From Vermamoeba vermiformis (taxonomy: Eukaryota > Tubulinea > Echinamoebida): a stretch of 64,000 nt of DNA. Positions within the stretch are counted from its first letter, which is position 1. Each line of letters begins with the position of its first letter. Of the stretch, positions 12,401 through 23,993 are shown piece by piece. Position numbers and translations under genes: made by a program. The stretch covers positions 496,001-560,000 of the forward strand of contig JBEWZL010000163.1 in the NCBI GenBank assembly GCA_045837725.1, read 5' to 3'. The notes below the pieces were generated by a model. That model was not told the origin of the DNA, made no database searches, and was given only the letters and a program-made list of their open reading frames with translations.

Positions 12401-15400
12401 GCAGCCAAGTACTTGAAGATTTTATCCGACTACATGAGCTACTGTTACACGCGTGTCATGGCAGCTCAAGTTGTCGAAGTGTTCATGGAACAGTTGCTCA
12501 AGATCAAGGCTCATATTTTCCTTTCTGATGACTTCTTCGATACGTCCAATATGAACATTAAGCGCATTCAAATGGTTCATCTGATTCTCCGCATCTTCGA
12601 CGAAGTCGCCAACCAAAACAAGTTCCAGCCGCTCAACGATTTGTTGTTGACTTTGTTCATGCAAAAACACGAGACATTCGACTTCATCAAGTATTACTCA
12701 AGTAAGTCGACTCGATATTTTAATGTTATGAGATAGTTGCTCATCCATAATTAGCACAATTGCTGTCAAACGAGAAGTTCGAGGAGACCGTACAAAAGTT
12801 GCCTCACGGCCAGCCGTTGCTCCGTGAACTCAGACTCCAAGCAGTGCGCCATTACACTACTTGCGTCAACATGATTCGAAAGCAGTACAAGAGCGAGGAC
12901 CATTTGGACGAGGTGTTGACTGCTGACGGCACTAAGGACGAGTTGTTGAAGAAGTTGGAGTTCTTATTGTTACCCGTAAGTTTCATATTTGTTATCATCT
13001 ACGGCCGCTAATGGTCGCGTTACAGAGCAACGGTATTATCATGCATTACTTGGCTGGCGAGACGTACCAGAACTTGAGCATTAAGCGCGAGATGTGCCGT
13101 ATGATCCACAAGGTTATGAGTATTAAGAAGAATCCTTTCATTCACAAAATTGAATACATCGAGGGCTACATCAACTTCTTCTACTTGCAGTTCATCAAGT
13201 TTTACAACAGTTACGCACTTGACCCTGTTTTGATGGACTTGAGCAGAGCTTACTTGAAGATTTTGACGGACTTTGCCGTGCAAAAGAAGAAGAAGACAAG
13301 AATGAAGTTCTTGCAATTGAAGGTGATGGACTTCTTGACGCACGAGGTCAATCTCGAATACGAAGTTAAGATCAAACGAAAGAAGTTCACAGCAGAGTTG
13401 GCTCGTCAAGAGCGAGAGAGAAATCAAATGCTCGTACAACCGCCTACTGTCTCACAGTTAGTGGTGCCAACATCATCTTCGCCTGCTACGTCGGCTGAAG
13501 TACCAACACCCGAACCAAAGCCCGCGGAAACAGGCATCAAACCTGCATTCTCACTCAAGTTGCCCCCGATTAGAAATCCTCAGCCTCAAGCTCAACCTCA
13601 ACAGCCAAAGCCAGCTCCGGAGATTCCCATCCCTGCTGTCGAGATCAAGACTAGCTCAAGCGTACCTACTGTTTCTGAGTCCAAAACGAACGAGTCACCG
13701 AGGAAAGAGGAAGAAGGACGTACTCGCGCATACAGCATTGCTGTTGCTGAAGGCATGTTGCGACCTACAACAAGTGTCCCGAAGCTGAACTTGGCTCCTT
13801 TGGAAGCTAAGCGTGGCGAGAACGTCATCAACTGGGCGAGTTTAGGAATCAACCTGACAAACGGAATTCCTTCTGTTCGTGAAACTCCAGTTGCCACAGA
13901 TCCTCACAGTGATGGCTCCAGACCTCGTGCTAAGACCTTAGAAGGCGATAACAAGCTGTAAGTACTCGATACCGATTAAGACCAGAACTGACACTGTTAC
14001 AGATCTGCTCGCAAAGACGGTGCTGCGAAAGAGGAGAAGAACTCGTCGGACGGTTCTGAGCCTTCATCGCTCGAGAAAGTAGCGCCTCAACCCGAACCTC
14101 AACAGACTAAGCCCGTCAAGCCGTTCGTTCCTTCACTTCGACTTGGCGGCGAGGGTCCTTCAATGCCAGCACCCGCTCCCGCCAAAGTAGTCCAAGAAGC
14201 ACCAGCACCTAAAGTCAGCTTACCAAAGAAACCTTTTGTTCCCAAATTGTCTTTGGACGGTGCGCCTCCACCAAATATGTCTTTAGCTCTTGGTGGTAGC
14301 CCTAGTGGTAGCGGAGAATTCAGCATTCCAAAGCCCGCTTTGAAGTTGCCTGTCAAGCGCGAGAGCAGTCCCGACAAGTCACCTAAGGGCGAGGACAAGG
14401 AGAGTCAGTCCCCCAAATCATTGGTTGATAAGAAGTTGGCCCTGAAGCGTATTCGTCCCAAGTCTATGATCATGACGTTGCCCAGTATGGAGGAGCATGA
14501 AGAGCATAAGGAAGCTTCTGCTAATGTCAACACAAACCGCGGTGACAATGATCTTGACAAGGAGTTGGAGAACGCTTTGGCTGGACTTAGCAACACTACT
14601 CCTAAGTCGATTAGATCAAGCCGTGGCATGGACTTGGACAAGGAGCTCGAGGCTACTTTGAAGCAATTGAACAGCCCTGGAACTAAGCCTGACGCTTCTG
14701 CTGATGACTTGGATAAGGCCTTGCAGTCCTTGACTGACGAAATGAACAAAAAGGATTCGGCCAGATCTGATCTTGATGCAACGCTCAAGTCTTTGACCGA
14801 TGACCTCGAGAAGAAGACCGAAAAGCAATCGCCGAAAGATTCAGATTCAGACTCGAATGACGGTCCCAAGAGTGCTCCGTTACAGATTGCTCCCGCACCT
14901 GCTAAGAAAAAGATGGCGATTCCATTGCTTCGTTTGGACGACGGTGCAGGTCCCAAGAGAAATAGCTTGCCTATTAATTTGGTTGTTGCTAGCAAAGAGT
15001 CTAAGACACCTAAGTCGCCCAAGTCCCCCAAAACACCCAAGACTCCAAAGACGCCTAAGACACCCAAGGACAAGTCAAAGAAGTCGCCTAAGGATAAGGA
15101 CAAGGACAAGGACAAGACCTCACCGAAGGACAAGAGCTCGCCTAAAGATAAAAGCTCTCCGAAGGACAAAGACAAGAGCAAGACACCCAGATCCAGCCGA
15201 GGTGATAATACGCCCAAAGATGGCAGTCCTAGGTCTGCAAGAAAGTCCCCGAAGAACAAGAGCAGCACATTCAGCGCGTCAACTGGCAGGAAGGTCGCTC
15301 TGTCGTTGAACTTGGGTGCATTGGCAGATGACGGACCAAAGGCTATGCTCATCAAGACCAAGAGCACGGCAACTTTGAATGATGCCCCCGGCGACGCTGT

Positions 15401-18400
15401 AAAGAAATCCACGTCCAACCCTGCCATGAAGAAGTTTGCAATCCCGAGCTTGAACGTTGTTGAAAAGGGCTTGGATTACAGCTCTATGGCCGCTGAGAAA
15501 GAGAAGGGCAGTCAATCGCCCAAGTCAGAAAAGATCGTCACCAAGCCGTCATTTGTTCCTCGTTTGGCTGTGACTGACAAGGCTGACATTGCTGCATCTA
15601 AGGAGCCCTCTCCTGCCAAGCCGAAGATTCCCAAGCTTAGCGCTGCTGATGACTCTTTGGGCAGGAAAAAGAACCTCAAAGAGAAGCGCTCAACAATCCA
15701 CCAAGACTCGTTCTTCAAGCCTCCCGCTGCTTCTACTTCAAAAGAGCACGGCGATGGCGTTGGTGACAAGATTGATTGGGACTTCTTAGGAGGCGGCAAG
15801 AGCTCGACGAAGGACAAGGCTAGCACAAGCACTGAAAAGATGGAAAAGAGTGCTAGCGAAAAGGCTGACTTGAACAAGATTGGAAAGGGGTCCGTGCGAG
15901 TTACCAGAGACCGAAAGAGCCGCGGATCCTTTAGTGGCTCTCAAACCTCTTCTAGCATGTAAGTACTCGCTGAACTTATAATTTTGTTTCAGTGTATAAA
16001 CACGTGTAATAGGGACATCCCATCCGTGAAGGCGTTGTTCGGATCCAAGCACAAGAAGTCCAGCAGTATTTCTGGCGATGAGTCGTTCAATACTTCTCCG
16101 TCCAAGAGTGATTCGAAAGACAAAGGCAAAGATAAAGACAAGGATAAGGATAAGAAGAGCAAAGATAAGAAGAAAGAAGAGTTGGATGATTCTTCTGGTT
16201 CCAAGGGCTCGCGTAGCTCAAAGTACGGCAACAAGCGCCACACGATGAACTTCTCCATGGTGCCTGTCAAGATTGTCGAAGAGGACGATGAGACTCCTCA
16301 AAGCGCTGGCCGAAACAAGCCAAAGAAGGGCATGAAGTGGTCGTTGTCCAAGTCTTTTAAGACTGACAAAGAAGAGAAGAAAGAGAAGGAGGTTGAGCCC
16401 AAACAAACTAAAGTCCCGATGCTCAACTTCCAGAAGAAAGAGAACAACGAGAACCCTCAGCCTTCTCAGCGCAACGATATCGAAGAGAGCTTGGACGAGT
16501 CTGGCGGTGACAGCACTCGCAGACCCAGAAAGTACACGTTGACGAACATGGAGCACGAGGTGCACGCATTCGATCCCAAGTTCCAAGTCATTCTTGGCAA
16601 GCAAAAGGCTAAGCAAGAAGACGATGATCAAGAGGAGCAACAGATGATCGAGTCGCCTGACGTGTTGAAGCTTGAAGACGACTTGTACCGAACTGAACGA
16701 GACAACAGAAAGCTCTACGCCGATCCTAAACTCCACGTGGCCATCTTGGAGTTGATCTTCATGTTGTTGATTCGTCCCAACGGTGTCACGTTAGATCCAC
16801 TTTACACCGATCAGTTCCCGATGGACAAGCTCAAAATCAACGTGCCCTTCATTCTCAAGCTGCACTTGAACCACCCGAGCAACCGTGCTATTATTGCTCC
16901 GTTGTCCAAGAAGACTCAAAAGCTCAACGAGTCTGCCTTCAGAATTCTCAAGCTGATCTCCACTCGTTTCTTCGTGCCGACTTTGTTCAAGGACTTAGAA
17001 CGTATTGCCGAGGGAGCGTACGGCCAAGTCTACAGCTGCAAGATGTTGGATCAACCAGTCGCCGTGAAGTTGATGCAAGTCCCACGTAGTGCTCACGATC
17101 GATGCGTTCTGCACGACATCTTCACGGAGATCTTGATTTTGGACAGGTGGAAGGCTGACGAGCGTATTTGCAAGTTGTTAGATTACGGTGTTGATGACGT
17201 AAGTATCACATGTATACATACCTTGGTCGCGGTATTAATATCGAAAAAATAGGAAAACTACTGGATCGTGATGAAGAAGTACAGGATGAGTTTGAAGAAT
17301 TGGCGTGTCAGACAAACAAAGTCGTTCGAGGAGAATTTACCGATCTACTTGAACATCTTCTCGCAAGTCCTTTCGATCTCGCGATTCTTGACTCAAAACA
17401 AGGTCAATCACTACGATATCAAGTGCGATAACTTCTTGATCGAAGCTCCCGAGACAGAAGACGAAGAAAAGATCGTGAATCAGACCGGAGAATCTCCGAA
17501 CTTTTCAGTGTGCTTGGCTGACTTTGGCGAGTCGCTCATTTACAACAAGAAGAAAGAAGGTTTCACGACTGACAATCGTGGCACGGAGTTCATTAAGAGT
17601 CCTGAAATGTTGACTGTTGCTTATGCTGGCAACATTGAACGTGCCACTTACGACCGAAGAAAGCAGCCTGGTGCTGATAAGGCCAGCGACATGTGGTCTT
17701 TGGGCTGTTTGTTGTACGAGTTGCTGACCGGCGAGTTCTTGTTCTACGATGAAGATTGGGTCAGATTCTTCATTCGTGTCACAGTGCCTAACCAGGTAAG
17801 TCTTTAGTAGTCAACGTGGTAGCAGATCCAAATCTGACTTTGTGTTAGGAATTGATCACGCAGGATAAGAAAGAAAAGATCAATAACAACAAGTTGTTGA
17901 TTGGTTTCTTGACCTGGATGTTGGCAAAGGAACCAGTCCACCGCCCGACTTTGTTCGACGTGATTGGTCGGTTCAAATACGTCAAAACTCAGATCCTTGA
18001 GGAGCTGTAAGTAGTGGCCGTTATCCTTACGAATTACGTTATTAACTAAAGTATCTTCAGTCGCGTGGCTAAGGAGCAACGCGAACAAGAATTGTTGGCC
18101 GCGAGCAGATTGGCTGCTAGTTCAACAAGCATTGAAGCACCATTGACTCCCAAGACTGATGGAGATAGCCCTGACATGAGCTCAAGTCTCGGAGCTGCCG
18201 ACAAGAGCGTCGCTGCTGCTGCCAAAGAAGGAAGTACTGACGGACCGAGCTCCGATGGCGTGATCAAGAACAAGAGCAAAACAACTCTTGCTCGTCGTAA
18301 GAGTCAACGTCGAAAGAGCATGCGTCGTCAAGACAGCGTGAAGGATAAGAACACCACTGCTTCGACGACCACGACTGCTGCCACGAAGAAACAACGTCGA

Positions 18401-19801
18401 AAGTCGACTCGTCGTTCAACGATTAGACAACGAGAGCGCAAGACTGTGCAAAAGTGAGTGTGAAAAAGTAACTAGTAGTGCGTAAATATTAACCGTGACT
18501 TACGTAGGACGGAGGTCCCGTTGGAATTTGACGAGCCCGAGAAGGAGTATTTCATTAAGAATCCAACGCGCATCACCAACTACTTGTACTTGGGCGCATA
18601 CGAGTGCACGTCCGACAAGAAGCGATTGAAGTCCCATTACAACATTACGCACATTGTCAACTGCACGAGCTCGCCGAACAAGTACCCCGAGCACTTCATC
18701 TGCTTGCAATTGACTATGGACGAGAACACCGACATCACGCTCTACTTCAAGCGGTACTTTGAGTTCATCAGATCCGCGGTCAAACAAAAGGGCAAAATTC
18801 TCGTGTGCAGTTCTGACGGCAGATGTCGTGCTGCAGCTATGGTGATTGCACTTTTGATGGAGACTAAGAAGCTGTCGTATATCGAAGCCTATCAAGTCGT
18901 GCACAAGCGACGATACATCGTTCAAATCGCACCGAAGCTGCAAACGGTGTTGATGAACTGGGGCAGCAAGATGTCTCAAGGCGATCAAAAGGAGCACTTC
19001 CGATGCATTTGCGGCAAGTGCAAGTGGGTCTTGTTGCGACCATTCGACAAGACCGAGCATCAGAACCCCGTGCCGTGTAACTGTCGCTTCGAAGAGATCT
19101 CGGACTGTCCTAACCTTGGCTGTGCAACCTTCTTGGAAGAAATGGCAGACAAGCACGACTGGCACGACACATCGTTGCAGTGGGGCACGACCACGCTTGA
19201 GAACGTCAAGTTGTGCAGCTCTGAAGAGATCGACGAGTTCTCGCCGGTCGATCAAGTGCCACGTCACTTACGCAACCGCGTGTCAGAGAAGGACTGGCAC
19301 ATTTACAAGTGTCGCACGTGCGCGTTCATTACGCACGCCGTCAGCAAGACAGATGTCAACGTCATTGCTTTAGTCACGAATATTAAGCAGACTAAAGAGG
19401 AGCACAACCCTGCTGGTTCACCGTTCTTGGGACCGCAGCAGCCTCCTAACGCAATGATGGCCTCGATTGGACCTATGAGCTCGACTATTTCCAACAGCGT
19501 TGGTATGGTTAATGGTAGCCCGGCGGGCTCAGTCAACACATCACTTGATGGCTTTTCACTGAACACTACACAAACGTCCATCGGTCCGCCAAGTAACCAC
19601 AGCGGATCTCAACCGATCACTCCCGGCCGCGCTGACTCACCTGCTTTGTCATCGGTTACAACGCCAGCGCAGTCATTGAACAATTCGTTGTTGATAGCTG
19701 CACCACCGCAAAATAATGGCGAAGGACCTGCATCCGAAAGTCCGAAAAATAACAGCGCTAATGTTAGTACGAACACTTCGAACGAAAAAATTGATAATTA
19801 A
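9476..19801 (+). CDS. Giant protein kinase / STYX-like pseudophosphatase fusion (about 3,076 aa)
   Basis: Seventeen exons, all joining in phase: 9476-9617, 9717-9795, 9999-10201, 10297-10649, 10709-10813, 10876-11752, 11803-12008, 12070-12339, 12389-12701, 12755-12975, 13026-13957, 14003-15958, 16013-17198, 17253-17795, 17849-18006, 18061-18453, 18508-19801 (9,231 nt). Regions: residues 1 to about 1,130 mostly alpha-helical, unrecognised; about 1,130-2,200 disordered, Ser/Pro/Lys-rich with repeats; kinase at about 2,210-2,510 with glycine loop EGAYGQVY, VAIK-type Lys (PVAVKL), HYDIKCDN catalytic loop, LADFGE, SPE and DMWSLG, so all catalytic residues are present; about 2,665-2,800 a dual-specificity-phosphatase fold (ITNYLYLGAYE) whose signature reads VCSSDGRCRAAA, i.e. 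the catalytic Cys position is Ser; about 2,814-2,920 a Cys-rich, probably metal-binding stretch; a low-complexity tail. A cytosolic signalling or scaffold role is inferred. The kinase family was not identified. Confidence 0.88.
14548..14815 (+). repeat. Four DLDK-type leucine repeats inside the giant kinase
   Basis: Four successive copies of a DLDxxLxxLxxxL motif (DLDKELENALAGL, DLDKELEATLKQL, DLDKALQSLTDEM, DLDATLKSLTDDL), spaced by short Ser/Pro/Gly-rich linkers. They resemble paxillin-type LD motifs, short amphipathic helices that dock onto helical bundles. Function is inferred from pattern only. Confidence 0.7.
15001..15190 (+). repeat. SPK/TPK and KDK low-complexity tract in the giant kinase
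   Basis: Runs of (S/T)PK (PKSPKSPKTPKTPKTPKT type) followed by KDKDK and SSPKDK units. Codons vary between units, so the repeat is held at the protein level. The (S/T)P-K units fit proline-directed kinase sites and would form a highly basic, phosphorylatable linker. Confidence 0.8.
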
Positions 19802-20178
19802 TTAAGTATGTAACGTGTTGTATTAATACCACTTGTAATAATGAATGTATTTTAACTTTACGAATAATTGCCTAATTTGGTTATTCAAATAATATTTGTC
19901 TGCCGCGAGATAATTTACCGGTTAATTCAAATGATGTTTATAAAGTGCTTCCATTTTAATCTTAATTAGATCCGAAGGCAGATGGTACCTAGATCCAAAA
20001 AAGGCAATTTTCGTTTATTAATCAGATGGCTGCAGCTACAATCTCGCGTACCGAGTAATAGATATAATTACAGTTTATTTAACAATTTAAGTGGTTAATA
20101 TTCGCAAATATAATTACAAGCTAGTTTGACTATTAATTAATTTCGTACTGGCAGTTAGATCTCGTTAGAATTGATTAA
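19802..20178. other. Intergenic spacer between convergent genes
   Basis: AT-rich 3' flanks of the giant kinase gene (plus) and the KCTD gene (minus). Nothing coding or structured was recognised; it contains one GATCCG hexamer near 19,970. Confidence 0.5.
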
Positions 20179-21228
20179 TTAATGACGCACAAATAATCTA
20201 ATAGATGATCCTGCACGAGCTATAATGACTCTGCCAAAGCAAAAGAAGATCGGGCACATCTTGCTCGCGCCATCCCACGAAAATCCATCGATGTGCTCTT
20301 CGGTGATGATAATAGGCACGCCATAATAACTCGTTTGATATGTAACTAGCACTGTATATTTATCTACGGGCGGAATAGCGTAATTTTCCAAAGTGAGCTG
20401 ATCTTTTCTAAACGTAACTCTGTTTGAACTATGAGCGCATGTATATGGCACAGATAACTCGGGCAATGCTGGCTTTAAGTACTCGAATATATTGGCGTTC
20501 TTTCTAAGCTGATTATGATGAATAAACAGTTGAAGTTGATTCACGTGCACAAAATTGAGCGAATCCACTGAATAATTTTCTTGCCGCCTGCCAATAGCGT
20601 TGCCAAATACTAGGACTTGATTATCATCTACAAAGGAGTATGCTGTATCACCATCGTAATAGATTCCGTGGTATTGTAGGGTGGCACAATCAGCGGTGTA
20701 TTTTTCCGTTTCAGGTTCTGGATCCGGCGTGTAAATTTGATAATAAGCCGCTTCTTTCTTTACTTCTAATAACTCTTCTTCTTTTAAATACGAGGAGAAT
20801 TCTCCGGTGCGCAGATAATCCAAAATAAAACTGAAATATTTGCCGTTTCGATCTATAAAATAATATCCTTCTTCGTCTTTCTCGATATCAAATCGTCCTG
20901 AAAACATTGATGAGAGCATTGAGTCTCTTTTTGATGTTAATGTCGTTAATGTAGTCGTGAACCGTTTGCCGCCAACATTGATTTTAATAATATTCGATAA
21001 TTTTTTAAATTGATCTCCATTTAAATAACCTTCAGATACGGCTCTTTTAACATTATCTTGTCGTATATGATTAATACGTGGATTATTTTGTGATTTTGTC
21101 AACGTATTCTTGCGATATACTTCGAATTCGTCAAACTGTTGCTGCATCTGGATTTCAAATTCTTTTCTTTGCTTTTCCAAGAGCTCTGAGAACTGCTGAT
21201 GCTGAACTTTATCTTCCATTTGTTCCAT
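20179..21228 (-). CDS. KCTD-type BTB/T1 domain protein
   Basis: Single-exon 349-residue frame. Residues 1-60 form a Gln/Glu-rich coiled coil (EQMEDKVQHQQFSELLEKQ). A BTB/POZ T1 (potassium-channel tetramerisation) domain follows, with the hallmark IIKINVGGKRFTTTLTTLTS, then MLSSMFSG, YYFIDRNGKYFSFILDYLRTG and EEAAYYQI-like segments. The remainder (about residues 160-349) is a beta-rich domain of the kind found downstream of BTB in protist KCTD proteins, not identified. KCTD proteins typically form pentamers, often as cullin-3 adaptors; that role is inferred from family. No channel helices are present. It is one of the few intronless long genes here. Confidence 0.9.
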   Translation of the reverse strand: MEQMEDKVQHQQFSELLEKQRKEFEIQMQQQFDEFEVYRKNTLTKSQNNPRINHIRQDNVKRAVSEGYLNGDQFKKLSNIIKINVGGKRFTTTLTTLTSKRDSMLSSMFSGRFDIEKDEEGYYFIDRNGKYFSFILDYLRTGEFSSYLKEEELLEVKKEAAYYQIYTPDPEPETEKYTADCATLQYHGIYYDGDTAYSFVDDNQVLVFGNAIGRRQENYSVDSLNFVHVNQLQLFIHHNQLRKNANIFEYLKPALPELSVPYTCAHSSNRVTFRKDQLTLENYAIPPVDKYTVLVTYQTSYYGVPIIITEEHIDGFSWDGASKMCPIFFCFGRVIIARAGSSIRLFVRH

Positions 21229-21698
21229 ATTAATTAATTTTAGTGGGTAGAGCTGTGGTCTATCGTGTTGCGAACAAAATTAAATCGTTGCCAAGTTTGC
21301 ACGTGAAAAAATCGGGCCTCGGCCGAAAAAAAAGATTTTCAATCTAAATATAGCACGAATAGCACCACAAGTGCCATATGTTATCTATATAATATTATAT
21401 TTTGATGCAGTATTATTCGTCGGTTGATTTTTGATCCGCGGATGTGCTTAATTTAAATAATAGACTCTATTTATGGCGATAATCTGTTAAGTAACAAAAT
21501 TGAATAATACCCAATATATATAAAATATTTATATGATCGGTAGATAATTTCAGACCTAGAATTTTTGATGCGATCAGACTTGGGTAATTATCATAGCAAT
21601 TCCAGACGGGATCTGCTCGCGATAACTCTTTTAATAGTTTTTATAATAACATTTATAAATACATTTTACAATTAACAAAGCGGATCTACCCTCAGACG
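21229..21698. other. Spacer upstream of the KCTD gene and downstream of the ARM gene
   Basis: AT-rich, with no supported frame. Two GATCCG/CGGATC hexamers (near 21,435 and 21,681). It must contain the KCTD promoter, but no box was recognised. Confidence 0.5.
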
Positions 21699-23607
21699 TT
21701 ATTTCATGGATTCCACTCCAATATTTTTCGCTTTTGCTACTTGCGCGCCAGTGGTCTTAAGTAACTGCCAATAAGCTTGTGTTTGCAACGATACTGGCTT
21801 AATATTTTCGCGTTTAAAATGTTCAAGCGCAGATTTCGCCCATTTAACTACGATCGGATCATAAGAGTTAACTAGCATTTGCAATCTTCCGAATAGGCCT
21901 TGTTGGATTATAGTCTCCCTATTGTTAGCTATATATATTAAGTATTAGTTTCGGTATCCGAGATTAACTATCTGATTTAATTTTTTTTATGCAGATCCGG
22001 TCCCCGAAATTTCAATTTCTTTTGGCTTAAATAACTTATATATATAATTAAAGTATTCATTAAGTAATATACCTTGAATGGCTAAATGAGCCAGAGCAAA
22101 TGCACCAACACGTTGAACTTGAATGACACTACTTTCCAATAACGGGATCCATTGTCCTAGATTGCCCCACAAATAGCCGCACGCTTGTTCTGCAGCATCG
22201 ATTGCTTGGGGTGTATATTTAGTGATACTATAGTCTAAGGCATCGAACACTTCTTGTTTCGTCGTGACGGTCCAGATCCGCTCTACCAAAAAAAAAAAAT
22301 TCAGCAACCACCAACAAATTCATTGAACAACATAAAATATATAGATATATATCACTAATTACATAGTTATCATCGGTGTGATATTCAAGAGTGAATTTGA
22401 AGTAGAAAAAGAATTTTTTTTTCGTTGCGGATGTGGTCTACTTTACGTACCATCGTTAGCCATGTGAGCTAGTGCAGTGGCCAAATGAATCGATAGCAAT
22501 ATTGACTCCGGCTCTGCATCATCACCGCACCAAGTAGCCTCATCGAGCAATGTCTTGACTATGTGCGGCACTGCTCGCAACAGACCAGTTCGACACCCTT
22601 CTGCAAATTAAATTGTACGATTAGAATTGATTAATAAGCACTCGCAAACGATTTTACAATATTAATATATATATATATCCAACGTGCAGTGCATTAAATT
22701 ATAAAACGGTAAAATGTGGGATTTGGATGTGGATCGGATCTGACTGCCGAACAGATCGACCTTAAAATGCGTTTAAATACTCTTACCACTAATAGCGCAC
22801 ATTTGAGCGGCAGCAGCGAGTAGAAAGATGTGCTCACTCGCTGTCACAGTAAGCAATCGATCAGCGACCACATCCGCCACTCCCTCAGCAGCAGCGTGCT
22901 CCAGTAATGGAGTATACTCTATAAAGCCGCACACCCAACCTATCAAACCATATCAATATAAAGAAATAAGTTGCTAAAAGATGGATTCCGTCCGGATGTA
23001 CTTTAAACGTACCGAGCGTTAGAAGCCAGATCTCTTCGTTATCGGATTTGAATAAATCTACGGCAACTTTAATGCCTCCCGCATTGGCCAAAGCCAGAGT
23101 ATGCTCATCTATCAAGTACCATTAAAAAATAAAATATTTATCAATTAGATCCACTTTTGACCGGTATGAAATTCTGTTTTATCGAGGTTTCATTATGAAT
23201 ATTAACTTACTTAGCTCGCACCATATCCAGCAACACCTTATTAAGGCCAATTTGAAGTCGTGATTATCGCAAGTCTTGAGTTTTTCAAGTAGTCTTTTTG
23301 GACCATCGATTTCCATCAGGTATTTTTTTATAGCTCCTAATGTAATTTATTATTATACCGAAAACTTCCAATAAATTTGAAGACCGAGAAAAAATTAATG
23401 TATCGCTGAATTTAAATTTGAAATTGAATGTGGGATTGCCTTACGATTTTTAGCCTTTTTCCAGCCGAAAAATAATCGCAAATCTTGGGCTGAAGTGATG
23501 CAGAGCGGAATGGGATCGTGCTCAACACTGATCAACAAATTTTCTACCATCGCTTGCTCTTCCTCGTCCAAGATGTACTCTGGCAGATCGGTAAATTCTG
23601 ATGCCAT
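21699..23607 (-). CDS. Armadillo-like repeat protein
   Basis: Seven exons (23445-23607, 23211-23336, 23013-23108, 22787-22939, 22451-22600, 22073-22282, 21699-21928) join in phase to 375 residues. Throughout there are ARM-type helical repeats with ANAGGI, LLTLGWV and AFALAHLA segments (e.g. EHTLALANAGGIKVAVDLF). No signal peptide or membrane segment; most likely a cytosolic scaffold. The closest subfamily was not recognised. The 5'-terminal MASEFTDLPEYILDEEE is acidic. Several of its short introns carry GATCCG or GGATGTGG elements (22,429; 21,995; 22,733). Confidence 0.78.
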
Positions 23608-23993
23608 ATTTACTGCAGATATTATTGTCTACAACAATCTTCGTCAAGTGTACAATGCTAATAAAAAAATGTTAACGGTCATATTTTGCCGTGGAAATAT
23701 CGATTCCGCGACAAATTATCTCTGATAGACTTGATAGTCTTTTACGATATTACAATTAGATAAAATTGATCGCTTACCCGACTTAGAGTGATGATAAGGT
23801 CGTCACCTCATGAGGAAACAAGTTTTGAAAAAAACTAACGAACGCCACAGTACAGTAACTGCTTTATTTTCAGGTAATATGATCATCTCCGAATATATAT
23901 AATAAAGGTAGGAATTTGATGCCGTCGGATCAAGTAATCGCCTAAACACAACAAAATTTAATAACAAATGTACAAGATTACAATTCGCAAGGA
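23608..23993. other. Spacer between the ARM gene and the syntaxin gene
   Basis: AT-rich spacer holding the upstream region of the ARM gene and the 3' flank of the syntaxin gene, both on the minus strand. No coding or RNA feature seen. Confidence 0.5.

Noticed and set aside
14405-15427. 340-residue open frame antisense to the kinase linker
   Set aside because: Its Leu/Ser/Gly-rich composition mirrors the Lys/Ser/Pro repeats of the sense strand; the sense exon is validated by in-phase splicing.
18500-19267. 255-residue open frame antisense to the phosphatase-like exon
   Set aside because: Frame shadow of a strongly supported coding exon with recognisable DSP residues; no splice or family support of its own.
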